Of a stretch of 64,000 nucleotides of DNA, positions 19,101 to 26,539 are shown in pieces. The position numbers and the translations under genes are program-made. Positions within the stretch are counted from its first letter, which is position 1. Each line of letters begins with the position of its first letter. The notes under the pieces were generated by a model. The model saw only the letters and a program-made list of their open reading frames with translations, made no database searches and had not been told where the DNA came from. This DNA is from Hallella mizrahii (GTDB lineage: Bacteria; Bacteroidota; Bacteroidia; Bacteroidales; Bacteroidaceae), in the NCBI RefSeq assembly GCF_009695775.1, contig NZ_VUNG01000019.1, forward strand, positions 1 to 64,000, written 5' to 3'.

Positions 19101-20739
19101 TCTTGGCGGTGATATTCTTTTCTGCATTGCCCCGAATGTTATCCAACACGTCAGCAAGTGCACTGCCATTCGGATCCTCGATATTTCCGTCACCGGCTGC
19201 GTTGATGATATGGAAGCCTAAGTGTCCTACTTTGCCTCCAAAGACGTCATCCTCCCGAAGTATCTGCTCCATAGCTGCAGCCTCGGGCACACCCGGCAAG
19301 AGCCAGAACGTATGGCGGAACTTTTCCCGGAACTCCTTATTGGAGAAGGGGTACATACTTGTATTAGAGGAGGTATGCAATTTCTTTACGAACCGACGGA
19401 CATCGGCCTCATGAACAAACTTACCCGGAACGATGTCATTGAGTTTCGCTTTCAGCTCCGCTTTTTTCAGCTCGTTCTTCTCACGGTCAATACGCGACTG
19501 CATGTGCGTCTTGTCTTCTTCGGTCCAGACACGGAAGAACTCATGGAACTTGAAGGTCTCATTGTTCTCTACCTTTTCATCGCGAACCATCTTTGGCAGC
19601 GTGAAGGTAAGGATCTGCATACGCGGGAGCACAGCATAAGGATTGGGATCACCGTAATGCTTATCATCCCATTCCTGTTTAGCACGCTGCTCCATGACAT
19701 AGTCCCAAGTATAGATGGCATCCTCATCGAACTTGTCAAGCAGGTTGAAAGGCGTACCCGAGAGGGAAAGAATGTTCGGATTCTTCTCCTTGATCTTGTT
19801 GAGCACACGCACCCCGGCAGTAGACTCGATGCCTTCGTGAGCCTCGTCGATGAGCACCATGTCCCAATCAGCCGTCATGATCTTCTCTTTCAGAGGATCA
19901 CGGTGCTTCTCCTTGCCGTGAACGAGCTGGGAAAGACGGAGATACTGCATGGATACAAACAGAACAAGGCGTTTCTTCTCTGCCTTGACATCGGCAGCAA
20001 GCGACTTGAACTGACCCAGTGTGATGTTCTGAACATGATTGGGCTTGGAATTCTTAGCGTCAACTTCCTCATCGGTGTCCATACGGGTAGCATAATAGTC
20101 ATGCTGCTTGTCTTTGAAGATCTTGTCGAAGTCTTCGCTCCAACCCTTGTCGACAACCGGACGATGGGTGATGATGAGTACAGCCTGATAATCCAACCGA
20201 CGGGCTACCTCAAGCGCACAAAGCGTTTTACCGAAACGCATCTTGGCATTCCAAAGGAAAGACTTGCCAGTCTTATCCTTGAAATGCTTGACCGTTTGGT
20301 CGATGGCATCTTTCTGCTCAGGGCGGAAGATGATTTTTCCATGACCGGCACCTTGGCCGTTTTTGATTTCCTTGATAGCTTTCAGAATGGCATCCAAGCC
20401 GCAATTGAACCATATGTCAGCTTCCTCTTTGTTTACTTTCTGGAATGATTCATGCGCCACGCCATCGCGCGTCAGTGTACGATAGACATCTTCAGCGCTA
20501 TAGCATCGGGTGTCAGCAGCATAGGTCGTACACTCCACATACTCCAGATGATAAGTCACACCCTTCATATAGGTACGCTCATCGAGAATCTTACGTACCA
20601 CGGGATACAACTTATCGTTGGGTAGATTGGCAAGATCATTATCCACAAAGACCTCTCCTACCTTGAGGAGGTCTTTATGCTTCCTGTCACCGATAGAATA
20701 GACATACAGGAGGCGGGACTGTGTGATCGTATATTTCAT
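16117..20739 (-). CDS. GIY-YIG-like / SF2 helicase / Eco57I-type methylase fusion
   Basis: The protein has 1540 aa. Residues 8-115 (LLYVYSIGD then LLKVGEV, and later EADIWFN) look like a GIY-YIG nuclease of the T5orf172 type; this call is moderate. Next comes an SF2 helicase with FRPEQKDAIDQTV at 138-150, Walker A MRFGKTL near 168, VLIDEAH near 295, SGTPFN near 325, and QTIFRVQ (motif VI) near 580. Near residue 1197 it has VGNPPYQ, the catalytic motif IV of N6-adenine methylases, followed by an Eco57I-like C-terminus probably used for target recognition. I find no SAM-binding motif I before NPPY; that is supplied by the adjacent 386-aa gene. Probably a combined restriction translocase and modification enzyme. 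Confidence 0.85.
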   Translation of the reverse strand: MKYTITQSRLLYVYSIGDRKHKDLLKVGEVFVDNDLANLPNDKLYPVVRKILDERTYMKGVTYHLEYVECTTYAADTRCYSAEDVYRTLTRDGVAHESFQKVNKEEADIWFNCGLDAILKAIKEIKNGQGAGHGKIIFRPEQKDAIDQTVKHFKDKTGKSFLWNAKMRFGKTLCALEVARRLDYQAVLIITHRPVVDKGWSEDFDKIFKDKQHDYYATRMDTDEEVDAKNSKPNHVQNITLGQFKSLAADVKAEKKRLVLFVSMQYLRLSQLVHGKEKHRDPLKEKIMTADWDMVLIDEAHEGIESTAGVRVLNKIKEKNPNILSLSGTPFNLLDKFDEDAIYTWDYVMEQRAKQEWDDKHYGDPNPYAVLPRMQILTFTLPKMVRDEKVENNETFKFHEFFRVWTEEDKTHMQSRIDREKNELKKAELKAKLNDIVPGKFVHEADVRRFVKKLHTSSNTSMYPFSNKEFREKFRHTFWLLPGVPEAAAMEQILREDDVFGGKVGHLGFHIINAAGDGNIEDPNGSALADVLDNIRGNAEKNITAKKRTITLSCGKLTTGVSVPEWTAVLCMKGSENTPAANYMQTIFRVQTHAVLNGRQKSDCYVFDFAPDRALTAVAETSKMAVISGGKGKYGQQLKLSQKKEEEHLEAFIKLCPVLSMDEGEMGRQFSANQIFEKLNNVYIERAVRSGYADNSLYNPEKLLDLTPEQEKALGDVHDLLGSMPNIWKPENITINKNGLGDTKDAEQVKYVFYLSATNTVPSTPVLSGEMDDENRPKTNSEGWNDEMNNVSPMFKYLFVSHTKLIDGEWTSFSKPVLWREYQEPDKDEEKAKKERDQKNKEKRARMSVLRGVAIRIPLLVYGAEINDDAGEEITIDNFTDLVDDASWTEFMPKGFKKETFNILKDCFDRSIFTGAAKRIRSMVKEADNLNTEDRINKIATIFSYFHNPDKETVLTPWRVVNMQLSDTVGGYCFFNEEFDGNYTEQNQYGENVNSTRLVEQKETAEDGTEKNITKDIFGDYYARILEINSKTGLYPLYMAYSLFRMSKQQAFQNLNLTGERGKSTDAESYNRQADDDTEIWKDVLEDNIFVICRTKMAASITRRTLAGFRKDVRMNVKCYRKNLPVDDLAHAGIIKDKTPYVEKGITTKECDLIDVLRVDPEIFRKEVVRGKDYWEVYNAIPTTPNEDINNMKFKAIVGNPPYQINDGSGASDDAANPIYQEFVRVSKALKPSYLSLIMPSKWMIGGKPVLRKFKKEMMADVHLSKIYDYENDREIFENAHNDGGICYILWDEQYNKSGELLYHFKDLNGNVSETFKKLESKDSDIVVRDAQRGPIISKVVSNSQSLATIISKTKPFGIRKDLFNKPERYPDANPSNAPYNNSVLIWGVKGIKGGAKRKYAYVNKSIINKNVEWIDMYKLFFTTSYSTNASVPPEDIESLPGSACTETFIVIGPFSSEEEMKHCHTYLHTKFTRALIYFGHGTMQVTAKVFQFVPLQNFTAISDIDWTQSIADIDKQLYKKYHLSEDEINFIENTVKPMD

Positions 20740-20759
20740 ATCTTGATGATTTTTAATTT

Positions 20760-21920
20760 CTAATCGTCATTTTCTTCGTCAGAGCCTCCGAATGCGGTAA
20801 CAAAAGGAATCTTCTGCCAGGGACTTGATCCTTGGTCTTCCCATTCATTCACTACCCAGTCTTTAGGTCGTTTCTTGTTCCAGTCGCGGATGAGGCACTT
20901 TACACCAATGTGCCCATGTGTATCACCACGTTTACAAGCCGGACATTCTCTTTTCGTCTTGTTGCCCCATAAGTCAGTAGTATAGACATGATCACAAGAG
21001 TCAGGTATGACCATCTTCAAGCCATCCATCTGCCAGATGTTCCAGGAGATGATACGAGCTATGCCTATAACAGAAGGTTTAGGAGGAACATTCTTAACAA
21101 TGAGCCTTCCTTGCTCATCCCTCTCCTTGTTAAACTTATGGATAAAGTTTTCTATATACGTAAAGAGTAAGGCTTCGCGGGCAAGGACAATATTATCTCC
21201 TTGCCACTCGTAGCCATAGGTGTGCTTGTAGGCCTCACGGGCCATGTTCAGCCATTCACCGGTGGTCTCTGTATTCTCATTAATTACGCGCAACTTTCGA
21301 TCAAGAAGTCCGATGCGACGGTCAATAGGGATTGGTTCTCCGGTTGTCGTATCGTAACGGCTGACCAGATACGGAGCTTCTCCACAAGTGATCTCCAAGC
21401 GGTTCTCCCGGACATACTTCTTCCAGGTCTTGTTCTTGTCGTCTTCAGGGAACTCAATGCGGCCTTCGGTCGGTATCCATGTATGAACACCATCCTCAAA
21501 ATGTTCTTCATTGAAGACATTGTCTCGTCCAAACCATGCATCGTCGATCAGGTTGTTCTGAGCGTTGCAGACCCAGGATGGTGTGAACACTTCTGCTTTA
21601 TCCTTGGATCGGGCTATCTGCAGTTGACGGTCTTTCAAGACACGTGGCATAATGACACGTCCATTCTGCCCCGTGATATTCTCAGGAAGAATCTCATCGT
21701 AATATTGATAGCCTTCTCCCTCACGGTCGCTGTAGTCATTGGTTGCCCAGAAAATGTTGGCATGCAGAGATTTATCATTCTTCTCCTTGCGTAGCTTAGC
21801 CGACATCGTATGGTCAATCAACAACTGATCGAGCACCTCAGGGGAATATTCATAAATATCTTCCTCTGAGATGTCAACATCAGTGATATGATCGAATAGT
21901 CTATATTGCGTCGTTGTCAT
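20760..21920 (-). CDS. Methyltransferase subunit carrying SAM-binding motifs
   Basis: This 386-aa protein has a motif-X-like AEVFTPSWVCNAQNNLID at 109-126, a motif-I-like EITCGEAPYLVSRYD at 176-190 and a motif-II-like GYEWQGDNIVLAREALL at 236-252. These are the hallmarks of the SAM-binding half of type I/Eco57I gamma-class N6-adenine methylases. It lacks NPPY or any equivalent motif IV, which occurs in the next gene 20 bases downstream. The C-terminal part has a Cys cluster (CDHVYTTD, CPACKRGD, then VKC) that may bind zinc. The most economical reading is that the two proteins form one methyltransferase in trans. A leaderless or short-leader promoter lies just upstream. Confidence 0.8.
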   Translation of the reverse strand: MTTTQYRLFDHITDVDISEEDIYEYSPEVLDQLLIDHTMSAKLRKEKNDKSLHANIFWATNDYSDREGEGYQYYDEILPENITGQNGRVIMPRVLKDRQLQIARSKDKAEVFTPSWVCNAQNNLIDDAWFGRDNVFNEEHFEDGVHTWIPTEGRIEFPEDDKNKTWKKYVRENRLEITCGEAPYLVSRYDTTTGEPIPIDRRIGLLDRKLRVINENTETTGEWLNMAREAYKHTYGYEWQGDNIVLAREALLFTYIENFIHKFNKERDEQGRLIVKNVPPKPSVIGIARIISWNIWQMDGLKMVIPDSCDHVYTTDLWGNKTKRECPACKRGDTHGHIGVKCLIRDWNKKRPKDWVVNEWEDQGSSPWQKIPFVTAFGGSDEENDD

Positions 21921-21924
21921 GCCC

Positions 21925-21955
21925 CAAAATTAACAAAAATATTTTAATTCAACAA
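21925..21955 (-). promoter_or_regulatory. Promoter of the restriction/defence operon
   Basis: On the minus strand TTG (21953-21955) and TAATTTTG (21925-21932) are separated by 20 bases, matching the Bacteroidota -33/-7 spacing. A second possible -7 box, TATTTTTG, lies at 21934-21941. Either would start transcription very close to the ATG at 21920. It allows the operon to be expressed separately from the WYL gene. Confidence 0.5.
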
Positions 21956-21995
21956 TGCTTGGCGAAGAAAATTGCGGTTTATGAATATTATTTCC

Positions 21996-22988
21996 TTAAT
22001 AGCTTTTCAAACTTGATTGAATTCTATCTTTAATCTTGTCTCTAAGTTCCTGAGGACCGATCACCTCGACATAGTCTCCCCAGGAGAGGATCTTCTGCTC
22101 AAGCTCATAGTTGAGTACAACATCGAGTTCAATCGTTACGCTTTGTTCGTCTTCCGCCACCTTATGCTGACTACCATGCCATGGTTTGGTTGCAACGTAT
22201 GGGTATTCATTCTTGGGGAACTTAAGCAATACCTTCTCGGCATGCTGTCCTTCCCGTTTTGTCACACCAATGACATCTTTGAAATAATCGTCGAAGTTTA
22301 TATCGGTGTCACGGAATGGCACTTGAGCAGGCTTGATAGCTAATATGCGATCCAAGGGATAGTTGCTGAGATTGGTGTAGTCACCGGTGCAACAGAAGAG
22401 GAACCAACGGTTGTTGTACTCCTTCAGATAGTAAGGGTGAACGATGAGCGTCTGCGGCTCCTTCATCTTGAAGCTCTGATAGCGCAACTCTACGGTCTGC
22501 TTCTTACGGATAGCATCGAAGAGCGGTGTGAAGTACTCCATACCTTTATTATATAAGGAGCTCTCAAAGCCTACAGTGGCACGCGCCTGCTTGGCATTGT
22601 TCATACAAAGGTTCATGCGTGCACCAAGTTCCTCCATCCATTCGAACTGTGGCATGCCTTTGAAGCGACGAAGGATGCTGAGGGCCTGACTGAGATGCAG
22701 GAAGTCATCCTCGGAAAGTTCCTCGGAAAAGATCGAGAACTCAGGATCCTCATAATAATAGGTCATCTGACGACCACGCTTCTTACGGATGATAGTTGTA
22801 TGATACTCGTTCTCAATGTTCAGCAGATCGTCCATGAGCGTCGTGCGAGACGTGATCTTCGGTTCACCACGAAGCTCAAGCGCCTCGTTGATGAATGCCG
22901 TAAGTTCATTGCCCGTATAGGCATGTCCGCTGCGCAGACATCGATCGAGGACGCGCAGCCGCGTGGAATAGTTCTTTGTATTTGGCAT
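21996..22988 (-). CDS. WYL-domain transcriptional regulator
   Basis: The protein has 330 aa from the ATG at 22988 (MPNTKNYSTR). The frame stays open 315 bases further upstream, but that stretch contains the promoter and does not look like protein. The N-terminal 90 residues look like a winged helix (STRLRVLDRCLRSG, then TLMDDLLNIE). The WYL domain lies in the second half, with VELRYQSFK, HPYYLKEYNNRWFLF and YPLDRILAI. A C-terminal WCX-like part follows (VLLKFP through ILSWGDYVEVIGP). WYL regulators often control phage-defence islands in response to a nucleic-acid ligand. It is the first gene of the minus-strand run and probably represses or activates itself and the operon. Confidence 0.88.
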   Translation of the reverse strand: MPNTKNYSTRLRVLDRCLRSGHAYTGNELTAFINEALELRGEPKITSRTTLMDDLLNIENEYHTTIIRKKRGRQMTYYYEDPEFSIFSEELSEDDFLHLSQALSILRRFKGMPQFEWMEELGARMNLCMNNAKQARATVGFESSLYNKGMEYFTPLFDAIRKKQTVELRYQSFKMKEPQTLIVHPYYLKEYNNRWFLFCCTGDYTNLSNYPLDRILAIKPAQVPFRDTDINFDDYFKDVIGVTKREGQHAEKVLLKFPKNEYPYVATKPWHGSQHKVAEDEQSVTIELDVVLNYELEQKILSWGDYVEVIGPQELRDKIKDRIQSSLKSY

Positions 22989-23006
22989 AGTTCTTATTTT
23001 TTTCTG

Positions 23007-23041
23007 CAAAGATAAGGTATTCACGTTCACTCTATGCGGAC
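23007..23041 (-). promoter_or_regulatory. WYL gene promoter with 17-bp candidate operator
   Basis: The -7 box TATCTTTG (minus strand, 23007-23014) is preceded by 10 bases and then the 17-bp motif GTCCGCATAGAGTGAAC (23025-23041), which occupies the -18 to -35 region. A related copy with the same spacing lies on the opposite strand at 23083-23099. Confidence 0.65.
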
Positions 23042-23082
23042 GTGTCCAACTTTTTTCATTTTCTCGGAAAATAATTGCATCT

Positions 23083-23117
23083 GTCCGTATAGGGCGAACA
23101 TATGGGTTGTATCTTTG
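23083..23117 (+). promoter_or_regulatory. Divergent promoter with second operator copy
   Basis: The motif GTCCGTATAGGGCGAAC (23083-23099) matches the copy at the WYL promoter in 14 of 17 positions. It is followed after exactly 10 bases by the -7 box TATCTTTG (23110-23117). This promoter serves the BIG2 lipoprotein gene starting at 23158. Confidence 0.65.
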
Positions 23118-23157
23118 CGGGTGAAAACGATAAAGTATAACTCTAAAAAGTAATTCT

Positions 23158-24027
23158 ATGAAAAAAATCGGTGTTTTACTCTTAACGCTTCTTGTTGTAG
23201 CCATATTTGGCTCATGCAGCAAGGATGATGATGTCTCAGTTACGGGAATCAGTCTGTCACCAAAGACTCTAACTTTATTGAAAGGTGAGTCACAGAAACT
23301 CAATGTGACAATTACTCCTCAGAACGCCACTGACACAACAGTGACATGGAAGACTTCTGATCCTTCTATTGCCACTGTCAGTACTTCTGGTGTAGTCACT
23401 GCTGTCGGAGCAGGCTCAGCTACTATTACAGTTACGTCAACAGACGGACAATTCTCGGCTTCCTGTAATGTAACCGTTAATGTCAATGTGGCAAGCATTA
23501 CACTGTCTGAGACCTCTTTGAGAATCGAAAAAGGTGATTCGAAGACTCTTGGAGCTACAATCTCGCCGGATGACGCCACTAATAGGACAATCGTATGGAG
23601 CTCTAGTAATGAGAAAGTGGCATCTGTTGACCAGAACGGAAAGATAACAGCCTTGGCTGGAGGTTCTGCTACCATTACAGCGACATCTGCGGATGGAAAA
23701 GCAAAAGCTCAGTGTGAGGTGAATGTCTTCGTTAGTGTGAATGGAATTTCATTAAACCAATCTACACTGACTTTAATCAGAGGTCAAAAAGAAACATTGG
23801 TCCCGACTATCACGCCTTCCGACGCAACAACTACAGATATTGATTGGTCCTCAAGCAATAACCAACTTGCTACAGTTAACAAAGGTGTTGTCACGGCTCT
23901 TAAAGCTGGTAAAGTAACTATTACGGCTACGACTGTTGACGGTAAGAAGACAGCATCCTGTGAAATAACCATCAAGCCATCTGAAGTGATTGATTATAAC
24001 CCCTTTGGAGACGGACAAAATTGGTAG
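23158..24027 (+). CDS. Surface lipoprotein with three BIG2 Ig-like repeats
   Basis: The protein has 289 aa. A lipoprotein signal (hydrophobic core, FGSC lipobox with Cys at about residue 20, then SKDDD, acidic residues typical of surface-export signals in Bacteroidota) is followed by three BIG2 repeats of about 80 residues. Each contains VTGISL/VASITL/VNGISL-type starts, a WxS(S/D) turn and A-T-I-T-x-T-(S)-x-DG strands. BIG2 domains usually mediate adhesion or act as spacers on the cell surface. It is divergent from the WYL gene and 21 bases upstream of a second lipoprotein gene, so the two form an operon. Its ligand is unknown. Confidence 0.88.
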   Translation: MKKIGVLLLTLLVVAIFGSCSKDDDVSVTGISLSPKTLTLLKGESQKLNVTITPQNATDTTVTWKTSDPSIATVSTSGVVTAVGAGSATITVTSTDGQFSASCNVTVNVNVASITLSETSLRIEKGDSKTLGATISPDDATNRTIVWSSSNEKVASVDQNGKITALAGGSATITATSADGKAKAQCEVNVFVSVNGISLNQSTLTLIRGQKETLVPTITPSDATTTDIDWSSSNNQLATVNKGVVTALKAGKVTITATTVDGKKTASCEITIKPSEVIDYNPFGDGQNW

Positions 24028-24048
24028 AACTTTTAATATCGAACGATT

Positions 24049-25371
24049 ATGAAAAATATTTTCAGAATACTATTCTCCTCATGCTTATTCATGACTATAC
24101 TCATGATGATAGGCTGCAGCGAAACCGATGAGCCTTCCATTAGTCAGGCTTCATCATTCAACGACTTGAAATTTGTCGTAAATGTTACTACTGGCAGTAA
24201 CGGAACACGTGCCGCATCTTCGAAAAAAGACTGGACTGTCGGTGACAAGATCCTTGTAGCCATTGATGGCAATGAGGATGACCTATGTAACCTCCAGTAT
24301 CAGGGAGATGGTGAATGGGCGGTCACAAAATACAATGACCAGTCCAACTTCCAAAACGACAAAGGAAAGCTGACTGCTGTTCATGCTGATAGCTTATATA
24401 AGGATGCCAATACGACCATCACTGGTGGTGACGTTCTCTACACCAAGGAAGGCAGCTATACGAAACATGGTGATGTTGTAGAAATTAACCTCAAAATGAA
24501 TCAAAGACCTGTAAGTAGAATCGCCATTGTTGGTATGGATAAAAGTTGCTGGATTGATGGATTGGAGGAGTATTCCCATCTGAATAGTTTGGTCTCAATG
24601 ACATGGGATACAAGTTATCATTCAAATGGCGAACTGTGTAAAGAAGTCTATGGTGATACTTGCGTGTTCTACGGAATACTGCCATCTGAAAATGGTAACA
24701 CTACAATCAAACTGGTCAATAAAGATGGTGCTACTTATACACGTAGTTTTGAAGGTAAATCTGCGAATGCAGGAGATTATATTCTAATAGGCGGTCCTGA
24801 ATCAAAGGATGCCGATAAATGGACGAGTCATGTGCCTGTTATTGGGATAGAGGCAAAAGAGAAAACTGTGAATCTTTTGGTAGGTGATGCAGGTAGCGTT
24901 AAGGACTGGTATAGTCTGAAGCCTTCTAAACCAACCAACAGCAATGTGACATATACATCTTCAAATGAAAACGTTCTCTCTATTGCTTCCGATGGTAGTT
25001 ATACCGTTAAAGGTACAGGAAAAACTGACGTAACTATAACAACAGAAGATGGTAATTACTCCTGCAAAATACAAGTCACTGTACAAGATATCACAGATCT
25101 TGTTGATTTAGCAGAGACAGGTACCTCTGTTACTATTACAGGCGGTGGTGTCTACTATGGAAGGTATTTTACTGTCACAAATAGAAGTGACTACGATATT
25201 ACCGTAACCTATCTCGATGGAGATGTAGATGGCGGTAGCGTTGAAATCAAGGCACATGAATCACATGAATTCCAGAACTATTACAGGGTAAGTGGATGGA
25301 TGAAAACCATTACCTTAAAGTTCACATGCAATGGTAAGCAGTATGAAAAATCTGGTAGCTTCGAGATTTAA
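24049..25371 (+). CDS. Fimbrillin-like lipoprotein with one BIG2 domain
   Basis: The protein has 440 aa. The signal peptide ends in a lipobox (MMIGC, Cys near residue 23). Residues 40-245 resemble fimbrillin/FimB-Mfa2-like surface proteins: the GTRAASSKKDWTVGDK segment is characteristic, and there is a later GDYILIGG strand. Residues 255-345 form a BIG2-like domain (VTYTSSNENVLSIASDG, TDVTITTEDG). The C-terminal 80 residues are beta-rich and unassigned. It is cotranscribed with the preceding BIG2 lipoprotein. It is likely a surface or fimbria-associated adhesin; the substrate is not deducible. Confidence 0.8.
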   Translation: MKNIFRILFSSCLFMTILMMIGCSETDEPSISQASSFNDLKFVVNVTTGSNGTRAASSKKDWTVGDKILVAIDGNEDDLCNLQYQGDGEWAVTKYNDQSNFQNDKGKLTAVHADSLYKDANTTITGGDVLYTKEGSYTKHGDVVEINLKMNQRPVSRIAIVGMDKSCWIDGLEEYSHLNSLVSMTWDTSYHSNGELCKEVYGDTCVFYGILPSENGNTTIKLVNKDGATYTRSFEGKSANAGDYILIGGPESKDADKWTSHVPVIGIEAKEKTVNLLVGDAGSVKDWYSLKPSKPTNSNVTYTSSNENVLSIASDGSYTVKGTGKTDVTITTEDGNYSCKIQVTVQDITDLVDLAETGTSVTITGGGVYYGRYFTVTNRSDYDITVTYLDGDVDGGSVEIKAHESHEFQNYYRVSGWMKTITLKFTCNGKQYEKSGSFEI

Positions 25372-25399
25372 CAGAACTCGCTCTTAGACTGTTTTTTCT

Positions 25400-25609
25400 A
25401 TGAAAGTAGGATTCAGAAAACCTTCTTTGAAAAGAAGTATAAGTGCACGAACCACGGGCCGTTTAAACCGAGCCGTTAAACGAGCCTTCATCCCTGGCTA
25501 TGGCAAACGTGGCATGGGATGGCTTCATCCGAAGAAGGCTTTATATAATCGAGTGTATCGCCGCACCACTTTTGGTTTAGGTGACCTCATTAAATTATTC
25601 TTCAAGTAA
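25400..25609 (+). CDS. Small, very basic protein of unknown function
   Basis: This is a 69-aa protein rich in Arg and Lys (about a quarter of residues), with KRSISARTTGRLNRAVKR and a Gly/Tyr-rich middle (IPGYGKRGMGW). It has no signal peptide. It may bind nucleic acid. It lies 28 bases after the lipoprotein gene and 4 bases before a zinc-ribbon mini-gene, which suggests cotranscription. I do not recognise the family. Confidence 0.5.
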   Translation: MKVGFRKPSLKRSISARTTGRLNRAVKRAFIPGYGKRGMGWLHPKKALYNRVYRRTTFGLGDLIKLFFK

Positions 25610-25613
25610 GCCT

Positions 25614-25730
25614 ATGGGTAACTTAATCTGTCCTGAATGTGGGTGCCCCGATATTGTAGTTTACGATGACGGCACTGCTGAATGTCAATGCTGTGGCTTC
25701 GTGAGCAGCATAGACGTGTTCAAAGATTAA
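25614..25730 (+). CDS. 38-aa zinc-ribbon mini-protein
   Basis: Translation from the ATG at 25614 gives 38 residues ending at a TAA at 25730. It contains CPECGCP near residue 6 and CQCCG near residue 24, a classic two-knuckle zinc ribbon. It starts 4 bases after the stop of the 69-aa basic protein gene and is followed by a hairpin. Such mini-ribbons bind nucleic acid or act as partners; the specific role is unknown. The Cys spacing and tight coupling make a real gene likely despite its length. Confidence 0.6.
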   Translation: MGNLICPECGCPDIVVYDDGTAECQCCGFVSSIDVFKD

Positions 25731-25738
25731 TCTAAAAA

Positions 25739-25776
25739 TTTGTTCCTTTAATGTCGGCAGACATTAAGGGGACAAA
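25739..25776 (-). terminator. Bidirectional terminator-like hairpin
   Basis: Two 16-base arms (TTTGTTCCTTTAATGT and ACATTAAGGGGACAAA, pairing with two G-U) flank a 6-base loop. On the minus strand the arm is followed by a short T-run (AATTTTTAG), so it best serves the minus-strand 210-aa gene. It lies between convergent genes and could also stop the plus-strand transcript. Confidence 0.65.
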
Positions 25777-25790
25777 AACTATCATGATTT

Positions 25791-26423
25791 TTAGTATTCT
25801 TCAGTTTCAACCGGCAAGTCCTTCCATTCAATGGGGAGATCATGCATGACGGCACTCATTTCGCTCAATCCTCCCCCTTCAAAGTAGCTGTTTATTGTTA
25901 GAACATCAATTCTCTTAGTTGAAGTCGGAATTTTCTCGAATGTGATAGTTAACATCATACCTTGGTTGTTTTCTATGAGGACATTGTTGCCGAGTTGACC
26001 AAAGGAGAAATAGAAAGTTTTATAGGGAACTTGATCGTAACCTTTCAAAATCGCCATAGAAAAATATTTGCTTCGACTTTTGCCAGTGTTACGGACATAG
26101 ACCGTGATGTCAATGTTACCGTTTTTCAGGTTACCTACGGCTTTCTGAAACTGATATCGATAGCCATCTATATCCATTGTATCGACTACCTGTCTAATGT
26201 CGAGTTCCTTCTTGTACTCTGCGTTCCTGTCTGCAAGTTGGTTGAGTCGGTTTTCAAGGTCAGCGACAGTCGACTTAAGTGTACTGTTGTCATTGTTGAG
26301 CGTCTTTACCTCTTTTTCCAAGGCAACGACTCGCTGATCAGTCGTGGGTTTAGTGGTTTGAGCCGATACGCTCATGGTCGATAGCAACGCAAGCGTCGCA
26401 AAGATGGAAGTAATCTTTTTCAT
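25791..26423 (-). CDS. Secreted coiled-coil protein of unknown function
   Basis: The 210-aa protein has a Sec signal peptide cleaved near residue 21 (SVSAQ). A coiled coil at about 30-75 (VVALEKEVKTLNNDN onward, heptad-like Leu spacing) is followed by a beta-rich C-terminal domain with YRYQFQKAV and NIDITVYVRNTGK. It is probably periplasmic. It is single-gene, convergent with the zinc-ribbon gene, with its own -7 box at 26453. I do not recognise the family. Confidence 0.75.
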   Translation of the reverse strand: MKKITSIFATLALLSTMSVSAQTTKPTTDQRVVALEKEVKTLNNDNSTLKSTVADLENRLNQLADRNAEYKKELDIRQVVDTMDIDGYRYQFQKAVGNLKNGNIDITVYVRNTGKSRSKYFSMAILKGYDQVPYKTFYFSFGQLGNNVLIENNQGMMLTITFEKIPTSTKRIDVLTINSYFEGGGLSEMSAVMHDLPIEWKDLPVETEEY

Positions 26424-26452
26424 AGTTGGGTTGTTGGGTTATTACTCTAATG

Positions 26453-26460
26453 CAAAATTA
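26453..26460 (-). promoter_or_regulatory. -7 box upstream of the coiled-coil protein gene
   Basis: The minus strand reads TAATTTTG, matching TAnnTTTG, 30 bases before the ATG at 26423. The -33 element is weak. Confidence 0.45.
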
Positions 26461-26539
26461 GTGAAAAGATTTAAGAAAAGCTAAGGGATTACCCTATATG
26501 GATGTAGGGAATCCCTATTATCTACCTGTTACACGATTA

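Noticed and set aside
19222..20448. Plus-strand open frame of 408 codons
   Set aside because: It lies wholly opposite the helicase-methylase gene, whose motifs are unmistakable. Its translation has no domain pattern and no promoter.
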